Shown here: in pieces, positions 20,425 to 31,753 of the stretch
Layout: each line of letters opens with the position of its first letter
Numbering within the stretch: position 1 is the stretch's first letter
Source: Scenedesmus sp. ARA3
Lineage: Eukaryota; Chlorophyta; Chlorophyceae; Sphaeropleales; Scenedesmaceae
Length of the DNA stretch: 33,206 bases
Direction: 5' to 3'
NCBI GenBank assembly: GCA_004335835.1
Contig: RWJK01000956.1
Coordinates: forward strand, 1 to 33,206
Notes under the pieces: generated by a model
Seen by the model: only the letters and a program-made list of their open reading frames with translations
Database searches by the model: none
Told to the model about the DNA's origin: nothing
Made by a program: the position numbers and the translations under genes

Positions 20425-23400
20425 CCAGCAGCAACAGCAGCAGCAGCAGCTCAAGCAGGAGGTTCCAGCGCTGCCATCATCACCACCTGTGCAGCAGCGG
20501 CCGCGGTCAGCAGCCACACAGCATGACAGCATACACCTTGGCTGGCCACAGGTGCCTATGCCAGCACTAGCAGCAAGCCAAGATGCACAAAAGGCTTTGG
20601 CCCTGCAACGGGCGGAGCTTGCAGCAGCTGCAGCAGCGCTGGGGGAGCAGCAGCCGCTGCATTGGGCGATGCATTCGGTGCTGCAGGCTGCAGCGGAGCT
20701 GCAGATTGCTGCAGGCAGCAGCGGTGCTGCAACGGCAGCAGCTGCTGGCACTGCCTCTAGCATTGCAGCAGCTGCGGCAGACCTTGCAGCTGCACTGGCA
20801 AGCATCTTCAGCAACAGCAGCACTGGCAGTGCCAGCCAGCAGGCCACAGCGGCAGCAGCAGCAGCAGCAGGCGGCCCTAACAGCAGCTGGCAGCACCGCA
20901 CCAGCAGCAGCAGGCGAGGCCTTACTAGCCTCAACAGCAGCAAGCACAAGCTGTATGAGAGCTCGCTGGTGTGCTTTAGGAGCTACCGCTTGTCTGCGCA
21001 GTTCCCTGCTGTATGCATTGGCAGTGACCCTGCTAGTGCATCATACTGCCACAGCATAGATCCGCAGTGGCCACTATGCAGGCATGAGGCGAGAGGTGTG
21101 CATAGAGATGCTGCATGTGCTTGGCAGCACTGGGCAGATATGGCTGCGCCAGTCGGCGAGGTGCAGCGGCAGCTGCAGCAGCTGCTGCAGGCTGCTGGGG
21201 TGCCCAATGCAGCTGCTGTTGCAGCGGAATGGAAGGCAGAGTGGCTGCAGCAGCAGGCACGCCAGCAAAGCCAGCAGCAGCAGGGTGCGGCAGCTGCAGC
21301 TGCGCATGATGCTAACATGCAGCAGGGAGCAGGCAGCAGCAGTGCAGCCAAGTGGCTGCAGGAAGCTGCAGCAGCGGCTGGAGTAGACTGGCTGCAGCTG
21401 GTGTTTGGTGGAGCAGCAGCAGCTCCCGCAGCAGCAGCAGCAGCAGCGACTGGCAGCAGCCGCCAGGCCAGGCGTGTGGATGCTGCTGCAAAGGCGGCAG
21501 CAGTTGATGCTGCCGTGCCAGCAGCTGTGGTGTCATGGCAGCCAGGGCTGCCATTGAGTGGCAGCAGCAGCAGCAGCACAGCTGCGGCTCAGGGCCTCAG
21601 CAGCAGCCGGCAGCTGCGTAGCACACCGCAGCAGAATGCGCTTCTTGCGTGTGCTGGCGTCAATAACAGCGGACTCGAGCAGTCCCAGCAGCAGCAGCAG
21701 CAGCAGCAGCACTTGTTCGCCTGGGCTGGCCAGCTGTCTGTTGTTGACGGGCCGGTGCCTGGCCTAGACATGTACCAGCTGCTACCTGAGAAGGAGCAGG
21801 AGAAGCAGCTGACAGCACTGCAGCAGAGCCGGCAGCAGCAGTGGCTGCAGGCGGGCAGGGCGGCTGCAGCTGCAGCGGCCCGGCAGCAGCAGGGCGGTGA
21901 GCAGCATCAGCAGCAGCAGCAGCAGCAGCGGAAGCGGGGCTGGCGTTACTTCAGTGATGCAGATGTCAAGACGCGCTTTGGCACTCCAGAGCCCGGCTTA
22001 CCAGCAGTTGCTGATACAGCAGCTGATGCAGCCGCAGCAGCAGGCCAGGCAGCAGGGGCGGGGCAGGCTGTAGTGCAGGTGGCTCCAGCAGCAGCAGCAG
22101 TAGCTGGCCCTGAGCAGGTGGCGGCTGCTGTGCTTGCTGCTCTGTCAGAGGTGCATGCGCGGTTCCAAGCGCGCCGGCAGCAGCAGCAGCACGACCCGGA
22201 GTTCTGGCTCTCGTGGGCGCTTGCTGCTTTGGATGTGCTGGAGACCCCTGCCCCTGAGTCAGCACTGGCAGCAGCAGCAGCAGCAGCAGCACCAGCTTCC
22301 CTTGCCTCACCATCAGTAGCATCACCATCTGGGTCTACCTCTGCTTCAGGCTCAGGCTCTGCCAAAAAGCAGCATCATGCTAAGCACGTTGACCTGCTGA
22401 CAAAGGCAGGTGGCATCCTACTGCAAGGCATGGCGAGCCACATCAGCAAGCCACACCTGTGGCTGCTGCACGTGCAGCTGCTGCTGCGGCGAGCCGGCTT
22501 TGGGCTCATGCAGGCCACCGTGCTGCAGAGGCTAGAAGGGTTTTGTGGTAGCTGCTACCAGCTGCATCTGCTGGCTGGCAATGCGCAGGCCAGCTGGCAG
22601 CAGGAGGCGGTGGTGTGGGTCAAGGCGATTGCGGCGCTGGCAGCAGCAGCTGGGCCGGCTGGCAGCAGCAGCAGCAGCACTGATGCGGCTGGTGTTGGTG
22701 CGGCAGACTGTGTGCTTGATGTGGCGCTGCGGCTGGCGCGCTGCTTGTGTGATGCTGGTGCGCAGGAGCTCTTTGTGACTTGGTGCAAGCAGCTGATGTC
22801 TGCTGCTGCTGCTGCTGCTGCTGCCGGAGGTGCTGCGCAGCAGCAGCAGCACAGCTGGCCCGCGCCTGCAGCAGTCAAGGAGGCAGTAGCAGCCGCAAAC
22901 AAGTCTGTAGTAGCACTGCTGCAGGAGCTCGACAGGATGGCTGCACAGCAGAAGCAGCAGCATGCGCCACAGGCGGCAGCGCAGCATGCCGGCATGGCTG
23001 CAGCTGCCAGCGCTGTAGCACATGACATCTTAGCAGCCTCAGAGCTTGGCAAGCTTGCTGTGAATGGCTTGCTGGCGCTATTTTCCCAGCACCCAAAGCA
23101 TGCTGCAGTGCTGTGGCTGTCCCTGGCACATGCTGCAGTGTGTGGAGGGCTGCCTGCAGCTGTCGAGTCCAGGCTGCATCACCAGCAGCAGCTGTTTGTG
23201 CTAGATGCAGCAGGGTTTGGCACGCGGGCTGGGTCTGCCGCTGCTGCTGCTGCTGCTGGCCAGGGGCTGGAGCTGGCTGGGAGGCTGCTGCAGGCGGCTG
23301 CTGGCAGCTGCACCTTGCAGCAGCAGCAGCAGCAGCAGTCTGGTGGGGTGAAAGCATCCATGCAGCAGCAGCAGCAGCAGCGGGAAGGCAGGGCCGCAGC

Positions 23401-26196
23401 AGCACAGGCTGTGCTTAGCAGCTACCTATCGCTGCAGCCCCTCTGGCAGCAACTAGGGTTGGCAGAGAGTCCTAACGTGCTACCATTTGAGGTATCAGAG
23501 CTGCGACAGGTCGCTGCATCTGCACCTGATGCTGCCAAGAGCTGCGGTGTGCAGATGGCATTGTGGCGGTGCGCTACAGCTGTGCAGATGGAACAGGCAG
23601 CAGCTGGAGAGACCAAAGCTCTGCACAGCAGCAGCCATGAGAGGGTGGCATGGCTGCGGCTGGCAGCTGATCAGCAGCAGCAGCGCTTGCAGTCAACGCT
23701 GCGCGGCATGCTGCTGCAGCAGCTCTTTTGGGCTGCTGCTGCTGTGGCGTGCTCAACAGCTCAGTCGCAGCAGCAGAAGCGCACTAAGCTGCAGTTTCTG
23801 CTGGGATCTGCAGCGTCTGGACTGCTGCTTGCTGAGCTGCATCAATCCCACGCAGCCCCTGCTGCTGCTGCTGCTGCCGCTGCAGCAACAGCAGCGCTGA
23901 AGGGAGTAAAGGCGCTGAAGCAGCTGCCAACGCTGCATGCACCAGACCCCAGCCGAGCACGTGAGGCCTTTCAACACCTGCTGTATGCTGCTGAGCTGCC
24001 TCCCGGAGCCCAAGCAGCACCAGAACAGCAGCAGCAGCAGCAGCAGCAGCATTCACCACTGCTGCTGCCGCAGGGCCAGCCGCCAGCGCCAGTGCTGCTG
24101 CTGCAGCGCTGCTTCGCTTTCATCAACTGGTGCAGCTATGAAGCTTGCGTAGGGCAGTGGGGCTGGGCAGGGCAGTGCCTAGTGGCTGCTGTGAAAGAGG
24201 CAGTGCACTGGCAGCAGCCGCAGCTAGTTACGCTGCTGCAGCGGCAGGCGCTGTCGCTGCTTGCGGCAATGGCAAAGGCAGAAGCTGCTGCGGTGAAAGC
24301 TGCTCATGCACAGCAGCAGCAGCAGCAGGATGTGGTTGCAGGGCAAGAGCAGCAGCAGCAGCAGCCTGCTTCAGAGCTCGAGGATGGTGAAGTGGTGATG
24401 GGTGATGCAGCAGATGACAGTGCTGCTGCTGCTGCTGTTGCTGCTGATACTGACGCAGGCAGCGGCGCAGCTGCTCGGCTGCCAACTGGCAGAGCTGCTT
24501 TCATATCTCTGCTGAAGGTCCTGCGTGCAGCCCTCAGCCCTCACCAGCAGCAACAGCAGCAGCCGCAGCTCAGCGTCGGTTGGGGCTCAGCAGTCGACAG
24601 CAGTACAGTCAGCAGCAGCTGCAGCAGGTCCCTACCCGCGCTGCAGTACCCGCAGCTGCAGTTCAGCAGCGAGCAGCTGACACTGCGGCTGCAGCCGGCA
24701 GCATTGCCGCTGCACAGTGCTCTGCTGGATGCAGGGCTTGGCGTGGTGGTGGCTGGGCTAGGGCGCAAGCAGGTGGGCTGCGGGTACTTGGGGCTGGCTG
24801 CCGCTGTTGTTAGTTGCAGGGAGGGGGGGCGCTGTGGAACGTGCTGAGCGGGGCCTGCGCTGCAAGGCTCAGGCCTCGCGGGGCTTGGGGTGGTGGTGGC
24901 TGGGTTAGAGCGCAAGCAGATGGGCTGGGGTTGCTTGTGGCTTGCCAATGCTTTGGTTAATAGCAGGGAGGGGCCGGCTGTGGAACGTGCTGTGAGTGGG
25001 GCTTGCTGGATGCAGGGCTTGGCGTGGTGGTCGCTGGGCTAGGGCGCAAGCAGGTGGGCTGGGGTGGCCTGGGGCTGGGTGCTGCTGTTTTTTGTGGCAG
25101 GGAGGGGTCGGCTGTAGAACTGCTGAGTGGGGCCAGCGCTGCAAGGCTCAGGTCTTGCAGGGCTTGGGGTGGTGTTGGCTGGTTTTGGGTGCAAGTAGGC
25201 GGGCTAGGGTGGCTTGGGGTTTACTGCTATTGGTAGTGGTGGAGAGGGGGCGCTGGGCTGAGCGTTTTTGGGCTGTGCTGCGCGGTCACAGGTCCTACAG
25301 CAGTGCCATTCAAGAATGGTGGTTGCAATCAAGGGTATGTTGCTGGGGGGTTGTTGTTCATGCAATGGCCATAGTGCTGGGTCTGATGAAGATCACATGA
25401 CGAAGCAGGCGCTGTTCTGCTCACGCGGACACCCTCAATCGTGCTGCGGCTGCTGTTCCTGCTGCTGCTGCTGCAGGTGGTGCTGCTGCTGGAGCAGCTG
25501 GTCAGCAGCTGCCCTGCCAGCCCCAGCCTGCTGCAGCTGCTGCTACAAGCCAGCAGCCACAGCTGCTGCGACGCAGCGTTCAAAGCGTGGCTAGCACCAT
25601 TGGCCATCCGCACCTGCTGCTGCTGTGAGCCGCCTGCTCCAGTGGCGATGTGGGCTGCTGTGATTGAGCTGGCTGCATCAGTGTCAGGATCTGCTGCGGC
25701 TGAGTTGGCTCGGCGGGCGCTGCTGCACCACCCCTGGAGCTTGCAGCTGTGGCAGCTGCACTATGACACATCAGGTGCGCGGGACTGCTGGCAAAAGTGT
25801 AGAGTATGCCTTGCTGCATTGTACAGCTATTAGTACAGGGTTGTCATTGAGCTGTGTTATAGCGTGTGTTCTGTACTGCATATGTGCCTGCAGATGTGCA
25901 GTGCATTACATCACTGCGTGTTTGACCTGACCCTTGCTTAAACGAGCTTGCTGTCTGTGGCAGGCCAGGGTGGTGAGTTTGCTGTCCAGCCAACTGACCA
26001 CTTGGCTGTGCTGCACCACCTTCGCTCTGCAAACTATGCCACTGCTGTGCTGCACTGCACTGCGCACCACTGCGCTGGCTGTGCTGTGCTGTGCGCTGGC
26101 CTGTTATGTATCTGTTGCGCTGCAGCTGCTGGGCGCAAGGAGGAAGTGCTGCGGCTGGCAGCGCGGCATGGCCTGGTGCTGAGGGCAGCGCAGTAG
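16685..26196 (+). CDS. ZFC3H1: Giant ZFC3H1/Red1-type zinc-finger, RS- and HAT-repeat RNA-surveillance scaffold
   Basis: Exons 16685-24772, 25477-25774 and 26126-26196 join in phase to 2818 aa. The start is the first in-frame ATG. Domains in order are: an acidic stretch LPDDDDPPIIFRFEDSDEDD (about 18-40) like that of plant ZFC3H1 proteins; a short coiled coil (about 89-114); long poly-Ala/Gln tracts; an RS domain (about 808-955); a knuckle CRHEARGVHRDAACAWQH (1465-1482) preceded by FRSYRLSAQF and SASYCHSID, the zf-C3H1 context; then HAT-like helical repeats (DPEFWLSWALAALD near 1837, RALLHHPWSLQLWQLHY near the end). Known relatives link the MTR4 helicase and exosome to polyadenylated nuclear RNA (PAXT/MTREC). 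A nuclear role is inferred. Oddities are size, the RS domain, and His in place of the second zinc-ligand Cys. The knuckle plus context supports the family; the outer low-complexity parts cannot be verified by eye. Confidence 0.78.
24722..25260 (+). repeat. About 140-bp tandem repeat, four copies, each carrying the exon end and donor site
   Basis: The exon end GGGCGCAAGCAG/GTGGGCTG at 24772 recurs with its upstream context at 24919 (donor changed to ATGGGC), 25053 (intact GTGGGC) and 25198 (TAG/GCGGGC). Spacings are 147, 134 and 145 bp. Each copy retains GGGCTTGG(C/G)GTGGTG. The 25053 copy still encodes LDAGLGVVVAGLGRKQ before an intact donor. These lie in intron 1 of the ZFC3H1-like gene, downstream of the donor I use. 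Confidence 0.85.
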
Positions 26197-29100
26197 CTAT
26201 AGCTTGGGAGGAAGGCGCACCAGCTGCTTAGCAGTCAGCCTAAGGTCTAGTACTGTGTGGCGTCTGTGGCAGCTCATGTGCTTGGGCTGCTGATGGGTTG
26301 TGGGTGCAGGTCTGAGTTGCAGCTGAAGTTCTTGGCATGTGCTGATTTTGCGCTGCATTGTTGAGTTGCCCTACACTTCGCAAGATGTGCATGGCTGCTG
26401 TGCCGGCATGCTGTCTGCATGCTGCTCCTTGACACGCGTGCCCGCTCCGCGGGCTTCTGCGCCTGCCGCTGCTGTGCTGCTGCCTCCCTGCTGCTGCTGT
26501 CTCTGCGGTATTGCCTGCCTCCCTGTTTCTGCTGTGCTGCTGCAGGTAAGTGAGCTGCAGTCAGGAATCACTGCACGCGCGCGAAGGCCTTGCAAGTTGT
26601 CAAACGCGCCAGCAGCAAGCCAGAGCACTGCAGCAGCACGCCACTGCTGATTAGAAAGTGTGATGCCAAGCAGTACTACCCGGGCCTTCCATTGGTCAAG
26701 TTGCGCAGCAAAGCTGAGGTCGACCACCAACCATGTTGGCTGCTGCAACCATGCTCAATACCAAAGCGGCAGCAGGGCCTTGTGGGCCCTTCCCCGCTAC
26801 CAGGTAACATGCGGCTCTGCTGCCAACCTCTGCTGCTGACAGCCTCTGTTGCGTTTGTTCCCTGCTTGCAGGTCCTGCACCTGCTGCTTCAGGTGCCCAG
26901 CAGCTGTGTGTGTGTGTGTGTGGTAGTTGCGAAGGTCCGCTGTGCTGTGTTTAGTGAGGGTGTAGGTGCTGTAACGCAGTTTGCAAGCAATGAGCTATTC
27001 TTATACAAGCATAAGTATGCTGCAAGTGCATGCTAAGACGATATGCGCAGCAGCAAGGCAGCCGTATCCATGCTGTATAACGCAGTTTTTTAATGGGGTC
27101 AGGTAGGTGCCTAGCCCTGCAGGTGCGTCAACCGCTTGTGTCTTTTGTGTAGGCCTTTGCTGTTCAGCAGTTGCAGCGCAGTCAGCGATTGATATTGAGT
27201 AAGGAGCGTGTAACATGCGCTTCATTGACTCTGCTGCTGTGCCTGGGGCTCGTCAACACCGTGTCACCAACCAAACCATAGCAATGGCGGTTGTAACTGC
27301 AAGCACGGGTCTGGGCAGTGTTCATCGTATTGCGTGTGCTGCATTTGGCAGAAGGGACGCCACCTGCTGCTGTGTCAGCTGTTGGCGTCCTGGCTGCTTT
27401 GTGGCAGCGCTTTACCTGACCTCGTGCAAGCAGCAGTGCTGCTGGGGCTGGCGCCAGTGCCAGCAGGCCAACCCCACCTGCGCATGGCGACGACGTGTGC
27501 CTGCCCACCAAGGGCCAAAAGTGAGCACAGCCCACCAGGAGCGTAATGGCTCGCAGCAGCCCCAAGCAGCAGCCTTGAAGAGCCCCGAAGATGCAAGCGC
27601 CACTGCAGCAGCAGCGAGGCAGGGCCCTGGGCCGGCAGCTGGAGGTCAGGCTAGCCGCTGCCGGACGAGGCTACTCAGTAGCTGCGCTGGAGCCAGGCAA
27701 CTGTCCACACCGCCAGTAACAGCAGCAGCAACCTGCGCAGCAGCCACGCTGGAGTACAGGCGCTGCACAGCTGACCTGTGGCTGCAGCAAAGGCTATGGC
27801 TGCGGCTGCGAGCACCTGTGCCTTGGTGTTGGGTTGGCATACTGATCTGGCACTTTTTCTGCATGACCCCACTGGCTGGACATGTGTCAGCATGGTTGGC
27901 ATACTGTGCCAGCAGCTAGTAGCTGCTTAGCTGTGGACAACTGGGGTGGTGGCTAGGTGTCCATCTGTGGCCACATGGTGGGATCCATCGTCTTGCTGGC
28001 CATCGGCGTTTGCGAGCATGTGCAGCATGTGTTCGTGTTCAGCAAGGGCTGTTAGGACAGCTTGTTGTGATAAAAAGAGTGTGTGGGTGTGGCTGTGACA
28101 GCAACGGTGGTATGGTAACACACCTATCAACGTGCTTGTTGTGGCTTTCATGGCTGTGTTCCATGGAATCAGGGACGGCTAGATTTGTTCTCCAAAGCAC
28201 GCCTGCTGCGTGGCAACCTGCTGCAGCTCATGCCGGCGCCAGGCCCTGGGTGAGTGACTCCTCAAAGTTACTGAGTACATAGCTGCAACTGCAGTGCAGC
28301 AGCCCCTGCAGAAAAGACACTGCGGGCGGCATACGCACAGGAAACATCCAGCAAGCAGTAACTACACAGGCGTCTGCAAAGAAGCGGTGGACCATTGCCC
28401 CGTAGGCATGTACTGTGCAGGCCCTTGCACTTGGTGCAGTGCAGCTGCCAGGCGTCCACACTGTTACATCCAACCACCACATCAGTGGGCTCCCAGCCGG
28501 CGGAAAACAACGCACCGTTTTAGCCAAGCGTGCGCAAAGCACAAAACTTGCAAAGAGAAGAGCACGTGCATGCAGCTTGATGTGTCCAACAGCCTTGTGC
28601 ATTGTAAACATTTCCAGTGGGTTTGAAGGCATCAAGCACCGCGCCTGTGCATCCAGCAGGCTGCTGGCCCCAGCCTTGCATGCTGCACCACTGCTGCACT
28701 TTGCCAGCTGCTGACAGGTGCACAAAAACCGTGACCACACCGCAGCTGCTCTGTATGGTGCACACTGCCCACATCAAGCTGCATCAAGTCCTTGCTGCAG
28801 CAGGCATGCGCAGATCTTGCTGGCATGCATGCATAGTTGTGCAACTTCACACCTGCAGTCCAGCAGCTGCAGGTGGCGGGAAACAACTGCAGTGCACATC
28901 ATGTAAGTGCACACTGGGCTGCATATGTGCAAACGCACCATGCGGGGTACCGGCTGTGCTGACGCTGAACAAAGCTTGTTCTGGCGCTGAAGAAAGCTCA
29001 CTAGCTGCCTACCCTCACTCCAGCACAGCCACACGCTGCCCGGCAACCACTGAGGAACACAGTACACACAGACTTGTACAAATACACACCCCACACAGCT

Positions 29101-30346
29101 GTTTGGTTTCCCTGGCCGCCGATCGTCATATTCTATCCCCGGCATGCGGCTCACAGCGTGTTGCAGCTGTGCTTGCGCAGCAGCTGCTTGTCATGCAGCG
29201 TGGCAGCAGATGCATGCAGCGTCACCACAGGCACCACACAGCACCAGCCCAGCTCAGCGGCATTCAGGCAGCATAACATCAGGACACCAGCAAACACAGC
29301 ACGTGGGCAACAGCCATACTGTAGCAGAATGTACCCGCCAGTGACGGCCACATGACACCGCCAAAGCCTGCCAACTGCAGACCTGTGTAGGGCTTCAAAT
29401 GCCCTCTACACGCCACTGCTTCATCTGAATATATGCTGCATGCTTGGCTGCCTTTTGCCTGGTGAGAGTAACTTGGTTGCTCTGTGTTGTAGAGGTCTTG
29501 ACAGCATACATCGGGTCAGGGTGTAGAAACAACACAGGAAGCAGCATAACTGCCATCTCTGCGCCAGGCAGAAGCGATACAGTACGCCCTGCTTCCAATA
29601 CTTCTTCTTCAATGTCAGCATACCAGGGTAAGACAAGGCAACAGCACTGGCACAGGCGACTAAGCACAAGTCTACTTGAACAGCTGTTGCAGTTGCACAT
29701 ACCAGCCTTGAACTGTAGAGTGCGTTGCCACCATCAACCCTCCTTGTTTGCAGCAGCGCAGCCACAAAAAGTATCAACATGAGCGTGCACATGGCAGAAC
29801 CGCACCCAGGGCAACTTTGTTGCAGTCCAGTCGTTTATTGCTACGGCACAGTGACATACTTATGCAGTGTGTTGAATGCTGCATGATGTAAATGTGTTGC
29901 CGCAGCAACACATTGCTTCCCAGCCACAACAATGACAGCTGGACTTTTGACATACTGAACAGTACTGATGAAGCAGACATCCCACCTTCGCATTGCGCAG
30001 CAACAAGCTGCAACACCAGAACAATAAGTGCACCAGCATACCACACTGCTAGTATACAACACAGTAACCACACGGCAATAACTTTGACGGCTGCAGCCAA
30101 TCACGCTGTAATATGGCACACACCTGTTGCATTGTCCAGTACAGGCGGACAACAGGCAGCAGTTGCCGAAAACACACAGTCCGAAAGTACATATGATGGC
30201 TACTGCAGCTGCGCCGCAAATCAATACACGCGGATGCTGCAGCGGTTAGGCGTCAACCGCAGGCAGCAGAATGTGCTGCTGCTGCCGCCGCTGCATGCGT
30301 TGCTGCTGCTGCCGCCACAACTGCATCCGTTGCTGCTGCTGGCTGC
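26197..30346. other. No recognised gene; probable convergent 3' UTRs with exon-like fragments
   Basis: About 4.1 kb separates the ends of two converging genes. From 26197 to about 28250 the + strand is G/T-rich, like introns and UTRs of + strand genes here. From about 28260 to 30340 it is A/C-rich, that is, G/T-rich on the minus strand. TGTAA occurs on the + strand at 27209 and 27292 and on the minus strand at 28464-28468. Segments 26555-26803 and 27352-27520 look exon-like (good acceptor, donor, open frame), but I could not chain them or assign a family. Open frames of up to about 230 codons exist but have chance-like composition. Confidence 0.4.
26905..26922 (+). repeat. (TG)9 microsatellite
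   Basis: Nine TG dinucleotides in a row within the intergenic region. Confidence 0.9.
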
Positions 30347-31476
30347 TTACAAAGCAGCCTCGTCGACTACCTCTTCTACCCACTGCCCTGGCTCTGCGGC
30401 AATGTCAGCAGCAGCTGACACTGCACGAGCAGCCTCCGCAATTTGCTGCAGCAGCATGCTGTACGTAGGGTCAACGTCGTGTTCTTGCTGGGTTTCCAGC
30501 AGCGTTGCTAGCCGCAGCGCTTCTGCTGCCACCTGCATAGCCTGCTGTGACATGCGTGATGCTGCACCGAGGTACGCCTGCTCAATGGATCCCGCTGCAT
30601 CAAATGCAGCATCTGCAGCCGATGCTGTGGCAGCAAGCATGCCCATTTCCTGCAAGCTGGTGGGTTCGTCGCTGTCAAGCTCTGCTGCAGCTGCAGCTGC
30701 TGTGAGGTCCCTTGTTGCAAGGCTGAGCGTATCTGCTAGGTTGATGACGGTTGTCAGAGCTGCATCGAACGGCCTTGCTGTGCGTGACCAGCGCCTGCTG
30801 CTGCTGTCGTCTTGTTCGTCCACAAACTGCAGCATAGCGGCGGAACATGGTGCACACAGAAGTAGCTTGAGCATGCCTGTCACTGTAATTTTTCACTCGC
30901 AATGATCACTGCAAACGTTACTTGTCAGTAATAGTGATGCTGTGTGCACAGAAAAAGGGCGGCCATCCTCTTGCTGTCCAGCATGCTGTCGGGTGTTGCT
31001 GTTGTTGACCGCATGTGACTGCCAGTCCTGCGGCAGGACATGCTCAAATACAAGCAAGAATACAGCACCATACTTGTGGCAGCCACTGTACCTGCAGGGT
31101 TTCTTGTACAACCTCTATGGGTTGCTGCTGCATCTGCTGCTGGAAGCCTGCGCACAGAACAGGGCATGGAGGTTATCAGCAAACCAGCTGCAGGACATGG
31201 TGTACTGCTGTTCTGCCCCTGCAGCATGCAGCCCTGCAGCAGCTTACCGGCCAGCTCCATGCCCAGAGCTCCAGAAGCGGCACCTAAGCTTGCACATACG
31301 GAGGCTAGAAGCAGAGAGGTGGCGCTGTTGAGGTTGATGCTGGCCCGACTACTACGTTCATCGTCTGCAGAGAACCGAGCAAGTGCCGTGCTTCGCTTTG
31401 TGCACTTGTAGTAGTTGCCTACAAAGGTCGTGCCACGCACAGAAGTGCTTTGGAATAGGCTTCTTTGCAGCGCCAT
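30347..31476 (-). CDS. Unrecognised 254 aa Ala-rich helical protein with targeting-like N-terminus
   Basis: Three exons join in phase: 31476-31248, 31147-31092 and 30826-30347 (TAA 30347-30349). The start is an ATG in good context. Residues 1-45 are rich in Ser, Thr, Arg and Lys with few acids (MALQRSLFQSTSVRGTTFVG), like an organelle transit peptide. Residues about 48-76 are hydrophobic (SATSLLLASVCASLGAASGA), a possible membrane or lumen-targeting segment. The rest is predicted helical and Ala-rich with acidic patches (VDEQDDSSSRR, LETQQEHDVDPTYS) and an acidic tail EEVVDEAAL. No catalytic motif or family is recognised. It shares a 277-bp divergent promoter region with cytochrome c6A, which fits but does not prove an organelle role. 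The exon structure is well supported; the function is unknown. Confidence 0.65.
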
Positions 31477-31691
31477 CGTGTGTCGAAAGGTCCCGATTGG
31501 GTGCAACAAGAACGTGTCTACGCTGCATACAGCACCAAGCTACGCGGTTGTGTGGCAAGCCGAGACTGGTGGAGCTGGCGTGCTGATGGTCCTTGCTCCG
31601 AATGTGTCTCAGTGGGGTCAAGACCTACCTCATGCTGTTACTGGAGCTCGTGAAGCAATGCCTTAATACCGCAGAAAACAAAGGGTGTATG

Positions 31692-31698
31692 TATATTT
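31692..31698 (+). promoter_or_regulatory. Possible TATA box of the cytochrome c6A gene
   Basis: TATATTT lies 56-62 bases before the proposed c6A ATG (31754), inside the divergent intergenic region 31477-31753. With usual spacing it would give a 5' UTR of about 30 bases. It is an isolated motif without other support. Confidence 0.3.
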
Positions 31699-31753
31699 GC
31701 GCCAGTAACCGATCTGCTGCTCTACCTGACTGTGCCGCAGAAGCACTACAACC

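Noticed and set aside
16870..24948. Many long frames on both strands within the ZFC3H1-like exon
   Set aside because: They are shadows: GCA/CAG repeats stay open in all six frames and give poly-Ala, Gln, Ser, Leu, Cys and Trp. Only the + frame from 16685 contains the knuckle, RS and HAT features.
28370..28510. Cys/His-rich minus-strand frame (LHCTKCKGLHSTC...) resembling a PHD finger
   Set aside because: The spacing C-x2-C-x3-H-x2-C differs from the PHD pattern (x4 before His), the first Cys pair is incomplete, and no splice-supported exon surrounds it.
28617..29276. Plus-strand frame of 219 codons
   Set aside because: It lies in the A/C-rich zone that looks antisense to a minus-strand UTR, with high Cys/His/Thr from repeat composition and no motif.
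29395..29640. Minus-strand frame DIEEEVLEAGRTVSLLPGAE... ending in TGA
   Set aside because: It has a natural-looking composition but no suitable acceptor just upstream, and an overlapping frame looks equally plausible. No family recognised.
31415..31666. Plus-strand frame of 83 codons opposite the orphan's first exon
   Set aside because: It is antisense to an exon that joins in phase with two others and has a transit-like N-terminus; there is no homology.
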